64,000 bases of DNA, taken from assembly GCF_010093065.1 (NCBI RefSeq), contig NZ_CP048113.1, positions 124,001 through 188,000 of the forward strand, given 5' to 3'. The notes beneath the pieces were generated by a model. The model saw only the letters and a list, made by a program, of their open reading frames with translations, did no database searches and was not told the DNA's origin. The position numbers were made by a program, and so were the translations under genes. The DNA comes from Chitinophaga agri. GTDB taxonomy: Bacteria; Bacteroidota; Bacteroidia; Chitinophagales; Chitinophagaceae. Shown piece after piece: positions 51,089 to 59,184 of this stretch (positions within the stretch are counted from its first letter, which is position 1; each line of letters starts with the position of its first letter).

Positions 51089-52309
51089 ATGAAACACATC
51101 TGTCTATATTTCCAGTTACATCAGCCATTCAGGCTCAGAAAATACTCTTTTTTCAGCATAGGCGGTGACGATCTGTATTTTGATGATGTGCAGAACAGAG
51201 AGATCATTCAGCGCGTGGCACGGAACTGCTACCTGCCATTCAATCAGCTGCTCCTGCAACTGATTATCAGTACCGGGTATCAGTTTCGGGTTAGTTTTTC
51301 GCTCAGTGGTACTGTTATCAGTCAGCTACAAGTCTATGCACCGGAGGTGCTGGCAAGTTTCAGGGCCCTGGTGGATACGGGCTGTGTAGAGTTGCTGGGA
51401 GAAACGTCCGCGCATTCGCTGGCAGGTATTATCAGCGAGAGGGAGTTCCGCAGACAGGTGACAGCGCACAAGCACCTTGTCCGTCAATTATTTGGACAGA
51501 TGCCGCAAACTTTCCGCAATACGGAACTTATATATGCAGATCAGCTGGCGCCGGTGGTACATGACCTTGGCTTTGATACGATCCTTGCAGAGGGTACATC
51601 CGGTATACTGGAGTGGCGGAGTCCCGATTATATGTATGCTGCTGAGAGCTGTCCGGCTGTAAGGTTGTTACTGAAGAACGGGCGGCTAAGTGACGATATT
51701 GCATTCCGTTTTTCCGACAGCTCCTGGAGCGGATGGCCGCTTACAGCAGCTACTTATCTGTCCTGGCTGAATGCTATTTCCGGAGATGCGCCGATCATCA
51801 ATCTGTTTATGGATTATGAAAGTTTTGGGGAACATATCCCGCAGTCATCCGGCATTTCCGGGTTTATGGAAGCGTTTATATCTGGTGCAATATCAGCCGG
51901 TTATACCTTTGTTACACCACAGGAAGCGGGCGCTCTGCTGCCGGTCAGTTCCACACTTTCTTTTCCTGCCTATACGTCCTGGGCCGATACCGAAAAGGAC
52001 CTGAGTGCGTGGCTTGGAAATGATATGCAACGGGAAGCCTTTCATGCACTCTATCAACTTGAAGATCAGGTAATGAAATACGGGCATCAGCAGGATATAC
52101 TTACCTGCTGGAACAGGCTTCAGAGCAGTGACCATTTTTACTATATGTCCACCAAAGGCATGTCCGATGGTGACGTACATAATTACTTCAGCCCATATGC
52201 CTCTCCTTTTAATGCTTTTATCAATTATATGAACGTGCTGACTGATTTTTCTATTCGTGTCAGAAAAAAAACCGCAGCTGGCCCCTCATATGTCAGGCCT
52301 TATGTGTGA
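51089..52309 (+). CDS. GH57 family alpha-amylase / glucanotransferase-like enzyme
   Basis: A 406-residue GH57 protein from ATG 51089 (M-K-H-I-C-L-Y-F-Q-L-H-Q-P-F). H-Q-P near the start, G-E-T-S-A-H, F-R-N-T-E-L-I-Y (proposed nucleophile Glu) and D-Y-E-S-F-G-E-H (acid/base Asp region) correspond to conserved GH57 regions. It probably acts on alpha-glucans such as glycogen or maltodextrins. The downstream GT4 gene starts 52 bp after its stop; this GH57-GT4 pair is common in Bacteroidota glycogen islands. Confidence 0.9.
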   Translation: MKHICLYFQLHQPFRLRKYSFFSIGGDDLYFDDVQNREIIQRVARNCYLPFNQLLLQLIISTGYQFRVSFSLSGTVISQLQVYAPEVLASFRALVDTGCVELLGETSAHSLAGIISEREFRRQVTAHKHLVRQLFGQMPQTFRNTELIYADQLAPVVHDLGFDTILAEGTSGILEWRSPDYMYAAESCPAVRLLLKNGRLSDDIAFRFSDSSWSGWPLTAATYLSWLNAISGDAPIINLFMDYESFGEHIPQSSGISGFMEAFISGAISAGYTFVTPQEAGALLPVSSTLSFPAYTSWADTEKDLSAWLGNDMQREAFHALYQLEDQVMKYGHQQDILTCWNRLQSSDHFYYMSTKGMSDGDVHNYFSPYASPFNAFINYMNVLTDFSIRVRKKTAAGPSYVRPYV

Positions 52310-52361
52310 GGGCCATTATTTCTTAACCATATGCCTAATGACAGGCGAAAATAGTGTAAGT

Positions 52362-53648
52362 ATGAAAGCATTAATGTTTGGATGGGAATTCCCGCCGCAG
52401 ATCTCCGGGGGACCGGGTACTGCCTGTGAGGGCATTACCCGCGGACTCACGGAGAATGGAGTGGCAGTCATTTTCGTTGCCCCCAGGTTATCAGGAAATG
52501 AGGCGCCCGGGAGCACTGTACTATTGTCGGCTGATCAGATCCCTGCCGCTACTGGTGACATACAGCGGGCTGCCACCGAGGGTCTATTATCTTATCTGCA
52601 TGTAAACAGTGTGCTGATGCCATACACGGCTGATGCTGACCAGTCTTCGGAAATATCTGCGGATGACCTGCTGCAGCACGTCTTGTCAGGGAAGGATACA
52701 GCAGCGGCCTATCCGTTTAAAGGTGGGTATGGACCACAGCTGATAGAGGAGGTGTTCAGGTATATGCTGCCGGCGATGGAGATCGCAGGGAAATACCAGT
52801 TTGACATTATTCATGCACATGACTGGATGACTTTCCCGGCAGCAATAGCTGCGGCAAAGATCAGTGGGAAGCCACTGGTGGTACATGTGCATGCGACGGA
52901 GTTTGACAGGTCAGGTGCTCATATCAATACTGGTATTTATGATATTGAAAAACTGGGTATGGATGAAGCTGATATTGTCATTACCGTCAGTGAGTTTACC
53001 AGGAAAAACCTGATCAGTTTATATAACATACCGGCAGATAAGATCGAGGTCGTTCACAATGCTATGCCTGATGCTTCATTCCGGAGAGATGATAAAAAGG
53101 CCAGCCCTTTTAGTGAAAAGATCGTATCATTTATCAGCAGGATCACCTATCAGAAAAATCCTGAGAATTTTTTATATGCGGCAAAGCGCATCCTGGATAA
53201 AGATCCTGATTTTCGTTTTGTGGTGGCAGGTAACGGCAATCTGCTGGAACCTATGATAGAAAAGGCGGCACAACTTGGCATTGCCGCGAAAGTACACTTT
53301 CCCGGTTTTCTGGAGATGCAGGAGCTTGTCCGTCTTTTTGGTGTCACCGATGTGTATGTAATGCCCTCTGTTTCGGAGCCGTTTGGTATTTCTCCCCTGG
53401 AGGCTGTAAAGGCAGGCGTGCCTGTGGTGATATCCAGGCAGTCGGGTGTACAGGAAGTCTTACATCATGCACTGAAGGTTGACTGGTGGGATGTAGAAGA
53501 GATGGCAGATGCCATTCACGGGCTTGCCAGGTACAGGGGACTTGCCGGTACTTTGAAGCAAGGTGCATCCAGGGAAGTGCAGGGGCTTAGCTGGCATAAA
53601 CAGACTGTATTGATCAGAAAGATATATGAAACAATAGCGCCGGTATGA
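52362..53648 (+). CDS. GT4 family glycosyltransferase (glycogen-synthase-like)
   Basis: A 428-residue GT-B glycosyltransferase from ATG 52362. F-P-P-Q-I-S-G-G-P-G-T near the N-terminus binds the nucleotide sugar, D-I-I-H-A-H-D-W-M-T is the linker region and E-P-F-G-I-S-P-L-E the E-x7-E motif of retaining GT4 enzymes. It probably transfers glucose in alpha-glucan metabolism, given the GH57 partner. The stop codon lies inside a terminator hairpin. Confidence 0.88.
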   Translation: MKALMFGWEFPPQISGGPGTACEGITRGLTENGVAVIFVAPRLSGNEAPGSTVLLSADQIPAATGDIQRAATEGLLSYLHVNSVLMPYTADADQSSEISADDLLQHVLSGKDTAAAYPFKGGYGPQLIEEVFRYMLPAMEIAGKYQFDIIHAHDWMTFPAAIAAAKISGKPLVVHVHATEFDRSGAHINTGIYDIEKLGMDEADIVITVSEFTRKNLISLYNIPADKIEVVHNAMPDASFRRDDKKASPFSEKIVSFISRITYQKNPENFLYAAKRILDKDPDFRFVVAGNGNLLEPMIEKAAQLGIAAKVHFPGFLEMQELVRLFGVTDVYVMPSVSEPFGISPLEAVKAGVPVVISRQSGVQEVLHHALKVDWWDVEEMADAIHGLARYRGLAGTLKQGASREVQGLSWHKQTVLIRKIYETIAPV

Positions 53649-53656
53649 CCGGCGCT
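53636..53656. terminator. Terminator overlapping the GT4 stop codon
   Basis: AGCGCCGGT (53636-53644) and ACCGGCGCT (53648-53656) form a 9-bp GC-rich stem with a 3-nt loop, followed by TTTCATTAT. The GT4 stop TGA is at 53646-53648. It also lies just past the stop of the convergent L,D-transpeptidase gene. Confidence 0.78.
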
Positions 53657-53660
53657 TTCA

Positions 53661-55097
53661 TTATCTGAACTTCTCATATACATCATCAAAAAAACGCACA
53701 ACGCCATTCACGCCAGGCCATGCTACCTCATATAATATGATAACCGGAGGCTTGGCAGCGACCGCAATATTGATGGGCGCACCGATAGGGGCAATCTTCA
53801 ACTTTGACAGGCTATCTATGTGAGCGGCGTTTTCCGGAGCGATCAGTGTCGCCAGCGGAATCGCTTCTTCAAGCCTGATACAGCCGTGACTGAAATAACG
53901 GCTGTTGAACATAAAGTAGCTTTTTGCCGGTGTGTCATGAAGATAGGTGCTGTAGGGATTGAAGAAATCCAGTTTGATGATGCCCAGTGAGTTATCACAA
54001 CCGAATACCTGGCGTAATGTATAGGGGAAATAATGTTTATTCAATGCCTGCCAGTTAATGGTCAGCGGATCTACAATCTTTCCGCTTTTATCCAGTACCT
54101 GATAATTTCCTGCCTCCAGGAAGATCTTCGGCGCTCCCTTGATGCCAGGCAGCAATTCCTTCACTGCAATGTTATGAGGTACATTCCAGTATGGAAACAT
54201 AATGACCTCGTTAATACGGCTTGCAAGTGGTGTAGTGGGAGTACGTGCTTTACCGACAATCACTCTGGAATAGAGCAACGTGCTATCAGCCTTGTAAACA
54301 AACAGGCCGGCAGCAGGAATATTTACCACGATGACGGGCTGTGTTTTTCTCAGGCAGTTAAGCCACCGGAAAGTGTTCAGCGCATGGTGTAGTTCCACCA
54401 GCCTTTTTTCGAGTGAGATGTTAAATTCATCCAGCACTTTGGGGCGTAGCTCCCCATCTTCCAGGAACTCGAACATATATTGCGCCGCTCTTGTCTTCAC
54501 CAGTAAAGTGTCTTCATGTACGTTATAGGCACATGTATCCAGGAAACCCAGCTGGAATAGTTTGTCTATGAGTGGGTGGTTATTGCTGTCAACGTTTGCT
54601 GAAGTGATCTGTACGTTGTGGTAGTCATTCCGTTGTATGCGGTCTGTGTAAACGGCAATCAATCTTTTAAGCGAAACATATTCTGGTGTGGATGGTTCAA
54701 GTTTCGTCAGCAATTGACCGAATGACCCTGCTGAAAGGGATTCATACAGTAGCTGTGGAATATCAAGGCAATCAGGTACATATTTAAGTCCGTCGTAATA
54801 CACGCGTACGGCTTTCGTCCCATATGCCACGTCGCTAAAGAACGATATGGCTGCCTGAGACAGTAGTTTATCTACCGCCAGGGAGTCACCAGGCACATTG
54901 CCGGCATTCAGTTGTTTCACCAGCGTAAAGGCATAGTCGTGCGGGTCTAGTCCTAATAAGGGCGCCTGATTGAAATAATTAAACAGCTGTTCTCTGTTTT
55001 GCGTGCAGTTCGCCGGCATCCAGTGCATTTCTTCATGAGCACTGCTGACAGCGACTTGTGTCAGCATAAGGATGATCAGACCGCATATTTTTTTCAT
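53661..55097 (-). CDS. L,D-transpeptidase (YkuD family, YcbB-like)
   Basis: A 478-residue secreted protein with a signal peptide (about 1-20, V-S-S-A-H), an N-terminal scaffold domain and a C-terminal YkuD catalytic domain with H404-G-C406-I-R, the active-site Cys loop. The layout equals the large E. coli YcbB type. It makes 3-3 cross-links in peptidoglycan, typical of slow-growing or stressed walls and used by dormant mycobacteria. The upstream region has a CRP-like half-palindrome in the island geometry. Confidence 0.9.
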   Translation of the reverse strand: MKKICGLIILMLTQVAVSSAHEEMHWMPANCTQNREQLFNYFNQAPLLGLDPHDYAFTLVKQLNAGNVPGDSLAVDKLLSQAAISFFSDVAYGTKAVRVYYDGLKYVPDCLDIPQLLYESLSAGSFGQLLTKLEPSTPEYVSLKRLIAVYTDRIQRNDYHNVQITSANVDSNNHPLIDKLFQLGFLDTCAYNVHEDTLLVKTRAAQYMFEFLEDGELRPKVLDEFNISLEKRLVELHHALNTFRWLNCLRKTQPVIVVNIPAAGLFVYKADSTLLYSRVIVGKARTPTTPLASRINEVIMFPYWNVPHNIAVKELLPGIKGAPKIFLEAGNYQVLDKSGKIVDPLTINWQALNKHYFPYTLRQVFGCDNSLGIIKLDFFNPYSTYLHDTPAKSYFMFNSRYFSHGCIRLEEAIPLATLIAPENAAHIDSLSKLKIAPIGAPINIAVAAKPPVIILYEVAWPGVNGVVRFFDDVYEKFR

Positions 55098-55109
55098 AAG
55101 CGCTTTTTC

Positions 55110-55153
55110 TAAAGCTACCTGAATACCGGTTTATCAGCGATGACGCCTGTTAT
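55110..55153 (-). promoter_or_regulatory. Candidate CRP-like site and promoter of the L,D-transpeptidase gene
   Basis: On the minus strand ATAACAGGCGTCAT (55140-55153) keeps the promoter-proximal half TCAT and lies 22 bp from TAGCTTTA (55110-55117), one mismatch from TAnnTTTG. Same spacing as the stronger island sites. Confidence 0.45.
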
Positions 55154-55182
55154 GTGTGCAACTGTTTGTAGTCATGACCTTT

Positions 55183-56136
55183 TTATCCCGCGCATGGACG
55201 CTTGCCATCCATTTCCTGATTGATCCATTCGTACAGGTGAAAAGCATCTTCCTTCCGGAAAAGTGCGGTGCCGGGGTTCATGGTGGCAGCTGTGCCACAG
55301 GCTACGCCAAATCTTGCGGCAGCAGACAGCGGATTACCCTGTTCCAGCATCCATACCACTCCCGCGACAACGCTGTCACCTGCGCCTACAGCATTTATCT
55401 TTCTGACCGGTGGTGCAGGTATACGTTCCGTATAGTCCCGGGTGACCAGCAATGCGCCTGAAGGGCCCATAGAAATAAGCATTGCATGGCACCGGGTTTT
55501 CCTGATGAGAGCCCTGGCTTCCACGCTAATACTGTCAAATTCAAGTGTAGGTTTGCCTGCCAGTGCGCACAACTCCGTCATATTGGGTTTTATCAGATAC
55601 ACACCTGCATTCATGGCGTGCTCAAGCGGGATGCCGGACGTGTCGGCGATCAATCTGGAACCCGTATGTTCACATATTTGAGAAAGGCGTGCGAAGAAGT
55701 CTTCCGGCGCACCTGAAGGGAGGCTGCCGCTGGCTACGATGAAAGAAGGAGCAGGATATATCGATTCTATTGCGGCTAATGTTAACGCGAGATCATTCTG
55801 ATCTATTTCCGGACCGGGCATTACAAAACGGTATTGCCGGTTCAGGGAGAGATCCGTTACTGTCATATTTTCTCTTGTCTCTCCCTTTATAGCGATCGCA
55901 TTTACCGGTATATCTGCCTGTTTGAGCATCTCCTGTAGTCTTGCTCCGGTTAGTCCACCGGCAGGGAAGAGGGCCAGGGTTTGTCCGCCGAGTTCTTTCA
56001 CTGCTTTGCTAACGTTAATACCCCCGCCCCCCGGCCCGATGAGGGGAACACTACAACGCAATTTCTTTTCTGCGTAGAATTTCTCTGTAGTGGTGCTGAT
56101 GTCAATGGCCGGGTTCATTGTTACCGTCAGTATCAT
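55183..56136 (-). CDS. PfkB-family hexose kinase (1-phosphofructokinase-like)
   Basis: A 317-residue PfkB-fold sugar kinase from ATG 56134-56136. N-terminal M-N-P-A-I-D (8-13), G-G-G-G-I-N-V-S-K-A (36-45) and the anion-hole G-A-G-D-S (251-255) with catalytic D254 are present; the layout matches LacC/FruK-type enzymes and E. coli Pfk-2. The substrate is a hexose phosphate, probably fructose 6-phosphate or 1-phosphate. Mycobacterial pfkB is part of the DosR regulon. A weak CRP-like site lies upstream (56181-56194). Confidence 0.87.
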   Translation of the reverse strand: MILTVTMNPAIDISTTTEKFYAEKKLRCSVPLIGPGGGGINVSKAVKELGGQTLALFPAGGLTGARLQEMLKQADIPVNAIAIKGETRENMTVTDLSLNRQYRFVMPGPEIDQNDLALTLAAIESIYPAPSFIVASGSLPSGAPEDFFARLSQICEHTGSRLIADTSGIPLEHAMNAGVYLIKPNMTELCALAGKPTLEFDSISVEARALIRKTRCHAMLISMGPSGALLVTRDYTERIPAPPVRKINAVGAGDSVVAGVVWMLEQGNPLSAAARFGVACGTAATMNPGTALFRKEDAFHLYEWINQEMDGKRPCAG

Positions 56137-56150
56137 AGCGGGACTTTTTA

Positions 56151-56194
56151 TCAAGTTAAAGATGCTGTTATGGCCGGCCTATGATCGCCATTAA
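56151..56194 (-). promoter_or_regulatory. Candidate CRP-like half-site of the PfkB gene
   Basis: On the minus strand TTAATGGCGATCAT (56181-56194) keeps TCAT but not the distal half; TAACTTGA (56151-56158) lies at the island spacing, with two mismatches from TAnnTTTG. Weak. Confidence 0.35.
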
Positions 56195-56357
56195 CGTTCT
56201 GCCTGTTTGTGATCACCGGCAGCCTGTTTCAGGTAATAGTGTCCCGAACCTCAAAAAATACCTATCTTCCCCTGAATCGTACTCTTTCCCTGGTCGCGGA
56301 CGGCAGACCTTTGCTTTATTAGATCACATAAAACATAGTAACCAATCGATCCAACAC

Positions 56358-57299
56358 ATGAAAGCGATTATTATAAACGAATTCGGCGGTACTGATAAAC
56401 TGATCCACACGGAAGTACCAACGCCTGAAACAGGAGAAAATGAAGTGCTTGTAAAAGTACGTGCATTGAGTATTAACCCGGTAGATACGAAGACACGTGC
56501 AGGGAAGGGAATGGCCGGCAGATTAAAAGACGAGTTCCCGATCACGCTGGGCTGGGATATCTCGGGAGTTGTTGAAAAAGCAGGCAGTGCAGTGACCCGG
56601 TTTAAGGCAGGTGATGAAGTATTCGGCATGGTGAATTTTCCAGGACATGGCAGGGCCTACGCGGAATATGTCGCAGCGCCGGCAGGACATCTTGCCCTTA
56701 AGCCGGCCAATATCACACATCAGCAGGCAGCGGCCGCTACACTGGCAGCACTGACTGCCTATCAGGCGTTGTATAAACACACCAAACTACAGAAAGGACA
56801 ACGTATACTCGTGCATGCGGCAGCGGGCGGTGTCGGGCATTTTGTGGTGCAAATGGCGAAACATATCGGTGCGCATGTTATTGGTACTTCGTCTGTTGCT
56901 AACAGGGACTTTCTGAAGGGTATCGGTCTTGACGAGCATATCGATTATAAAAGCCAGGACTTTACCAAAGTGGTGAAGGATGTAGACCTGGTATTTGATA
57001 CGCTGGGACCGGAAAGTGTAGCGCAGTCTATCGGCGTGGTACGATCTGGTGGGACTATCGTAAGCATTCCGACCACTATACCAGCTGACATAGTGGAGAA
57101 GGCGAAAGAAAATGGCGTACATGCATTTTTCTTCCTGGTACAGTCGTCCGGTGAAGATATGCAGGCTATCGCTGATCTGCTGGAAAAAGGAATATTGACT
57201 CCCTACGTGAATCATTATGATTTCTCTCAGATGGACATTGCCCATCAGCAACAGGAAACAGCTGGTACACGAGGCAAGATCGTCCTGACTATCGCTTAG
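56358..57299 (+). CDS. Zinc-less NADP-dependent quinone-oxidoreductase-like protein
   Basis: A 313-residue medium-chain reductase without zinc ligands. From ATG 56358: M-K-A-I-I-I-N-E-F-G-G-T, D-I-S-G-V-V, and the nucleotide-binding A-A-A-G-G-V-G-H-F-V-V-Q-M-A-K typical of the quinone oxidoreductase (QOR) subfamily. It reduces quinones or enones with NADPH. The AraC-type regulator follows after 38 bp and may control it. In-frame codons upstream to 56181 look non-coding and are left out. Confidence 0.87.
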   Translation: MKAIIINEFGGTDKLIHTEVPTPETGENEVLVKVRALSINPVDTKTRAGKGMAGRLKDEFPITLGWDISGVVEKAGSAVTRFKAGDEVFGMVNFPGHGRAYAEYVAAPAGHLALKPANITHQQAAAATLAALTAYQALYKHTKLQKGQRILVHAAAGGVGHFVVQMAKHIGAHVIGTSSVANRDFLKGIGLDEHIDYKSQDFTKVVKDVDLVFDTLGPESVAQSIGVVRSGGTIVSIPTTIPADIVEKAKENGVHAFFFLVQSSGEDMQAIADLLEKGILTPYVNHYDFSQMDIAHQQQETAGTRGKIVLTIA

Positions 57300-57337
57300 G
57301 AATATCAAGTATCTTTGAAGCACTGAAACCGATAGAT

Positions 57338-58177
57338 ATGCAGGTGGAAAATTCGGCACAACCTTTTTTTATTACGAAAGAAACATTGGAGGAATGGACG
57401 CGTCGGCCGCACCAGCATAATTTCTTTGAGCTGGTCTACATAGAGAATGGGAGCGGTGAGCAATGTATCAATCATACCGTCATCCCTTACCAGCAGGATA
57501 ATATCTTTCTGCTGCCTCCATACGATTGTCATTCCTTTAAGATCACTGAGCCGACTACTTTTGTTTTTATCCGCTTCAATGCACTGTTCTTCAGAAAAGA
57601 CAGTATGCAGATGATGGATTACACCGAATGGTTCCAGCACCTGCATTATATTCTGAGCAGTTACAACCGGCAGCCGGGAGATGTGATCCATAACGCATCA
57701 GACAAGAACATGCTGGTGACGCTTATCAAGGGTATTTATGATGAGTATACTGATAAGCGTGAGCAGTCGGACTCGATCATTCGTGCGCATATGTTCGCCT
57801 TACTGAACATCCTGCGTCGTAATTTTGAGCAGACTTTCAGAAGCGAACACCAGTCGGGTGGCGATAAACAGGTGGCGGATATGCTACAGTATATTCAGTT
57901 TAATCTGTTTGATAACGAGAAGTTGCGGGTAGAGTCGCTGGCCAGCCAGTTTAATCTGTCAGCTACGTACGTGAGCGAATACTTCCGGAAGAAAACAGGG
58001 GAGAGCCTGAAGGAATATATCCTGAAAGCCAGGGTGAACGTGGCGCAAAGCCGGTTACTGAACTCTGACCAGCGTGCGAAGGAGATCGCTTACGAACTGG
58101 GTTTTACGGATGCCAGTCATATGGCGAAGGTGATCCGCAAGTATAACCCGCCGCAAGAAGCTTGCTCGACGAAATAA
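57338..58177 (+). CDS. AraC family transcriptional regulator
   Basis: A 279-residue regulator. An N-terminal cupin-like sensing domain (about 20-110, R-R-P-H-Q-H-N-F-F-E-L-V-Y) is followed by two helix-turn-helix motifs (about 180-275, L-A-S-Q-F-N-L-S-A-T-Y-V-S-E-Y-F-R-K-K-T-G and I-A-Y-E-L-G-F-T-D-A-S-H). The signal is unknown; the adjacent quinone reductase suggests electrophile or redox control. A terminator follows at 58201-58233. Confidence 0.9.
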   Translation: MQVENSAQPFFITKETLEEWTRRPHQHNFFELVYIENGSGEQCINHTVIPYQQDNIFLLPPYDCHSFKITEPTTFVFIRFNALFFRKDSMQMMDYTEWFQHLHYILSSYNRQPGDVIHNASDKNMLVTLIKGIYDEYTDKREQSDSIIRAHMFALLNILRRNFEQTFRSEHQSGGDKQVADMLQYIQFNLFDNEKLRVESLASQFNLSATYVSEYFRKKTGESLKEYILKARVNVAQSRLLNSDQRAKEIAYELGFTDASHMAKVIRKYNPPQEACSTK

Positions 58178-58200
58178 GTGTACGCAGTAATACAATAAAG

Positions 58201-58233
58201 AACGCCGGACTGAAGTGGAATTAGTCCGGCGTT
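58201..58233. terminator. Bidirectional terminator
   Basis: AACGCCGGACT (58201-58211) and AGTCCGGCGTT (58223-58233) form an 11-bp perfect GC-rich stem with an 11-nt loop and a following T-rich stretch. It separates the convergent AraC gene and the gene at 58261. Confidence 0.82.
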
Positions 58234-58260
58234 TGTATGTTAGTTTAAACCATTTGTCAG

Positions 58261-59151
58261 TTATGCATGCGCTGCCGTTTTCTCTTTATTATTGTACATC
58301 GTGGAGACATCGGTCCGCTGTGCGAAGTTTTTCAATGCGGGATCTGTTTTGATCGCGTTGAAGGTCTTCTCTGCGTCCAGTGCTTTACCAGGATGAATGA
58401 TCTTCGTATGCGGAAAGTCAAACGGATCGACATATGCAGCTAATGCCTTCATCAGTTCATCATACGGGATGAAATCATGTGCCCATTCTTTTTTGAACCA
58501 GCTACGTTTTTCTCTGGAGATCAGGTAATAATCAGCTTCCGGCAGCAGGCTGGGAACGGATTGTGTCAGGGAAGTTACGGTCACTACCTCCTGGCTGTTA
58601 TTGGGTTTGAAGTAAAACAGCCGGGGTACGAAATACGCATCTCCCAGTTTCTCCTGCAATACTTTCCGGTGAACGTTATGATACCAGGACTGATTACTTT
58701 TTTCCAGCGGCAAGTAGGTACAATGCTCACCGAAATAAGTGCCGGAGAAATCAAGGTTCACATTCCCCCAGGTGTCGTAGAGCGCTTCCACTGTTGGTTG
58801 ATGCGGCTGTTCCGTTTCCGCTCCCATCTGCGGATTGACGATATATAGTCCCAGGTCATGCATGAATCTTACGACAATCGGAAATGCCTCGCGTCCGAAA
58901 AAGTCAGGCCGCATAAAGTTCAGATTGAAGGAAAAGCCAGTGTCATGAAATCCATCGAACGAGTGCTCATCCGATGGATCCGGCTTATCATATTGAAAAC
59001 TGAAATATACTTCCGTATCCTCATTATCATATGGCCACTGATGAGGTGCGCCGTCAGCAGGTGTTGCTATTCTTTCAGACAGGTAATGCCGTATATCTTT
59101 CTCAGATACCGGAGCATCTGCTTTTGTATGGAAGAAGAGATCAAAACTCAT
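58261..59151 (-). CDS. Hypothetical protein
   Basis: A 296-residue soluble protein from ATG 59149-59151 (M-S-F-D-L-F-F-H-T-K). Aromatic-rich (F-S-F-Q-Y-D-K-P, F-D-G-F-H-D-T-G-F-S-F-N-L-N-F) with no motif or signal peptide recognised. Such proteins are conserved in Chitinophaga-like genomes as hypotheticals, as far as I can tell. The C-terminus is A-A-H-A. It stands alone between a terminator and the esterase gene. Confidence 0.6.
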   Translation of the reverse strand: MSFDLFFHTKADAPVSEKDIRHYLSERIATPADGAPHQWPYDNEDTEVYFSFQYDKPDPSDEHSFDGFHDTGFSFNLNFMRPDFFGREAFPIVVRFMHDLGLYIVNPQMGAETEQPHQPTVEALYDTWGNVNLDFSGTYFGEHCTYLPLEKSNQSWYHNVHRKVLQEKLGDAYFVPRLFYFKPNNSQEVVTVTSLTQSVPSLLPEADYYLISREKRSWFKKEWAHDFIPYDELMKALAAYVDPFDFPHTKIIHPGKALDAEKTFNAIKTDPALKNFAQRTDVSTMYNNKEKTAAHA

Positions 59152-59184
59152 GGAAATCAAAATTGGCAATAAATGTAGGCTTTT

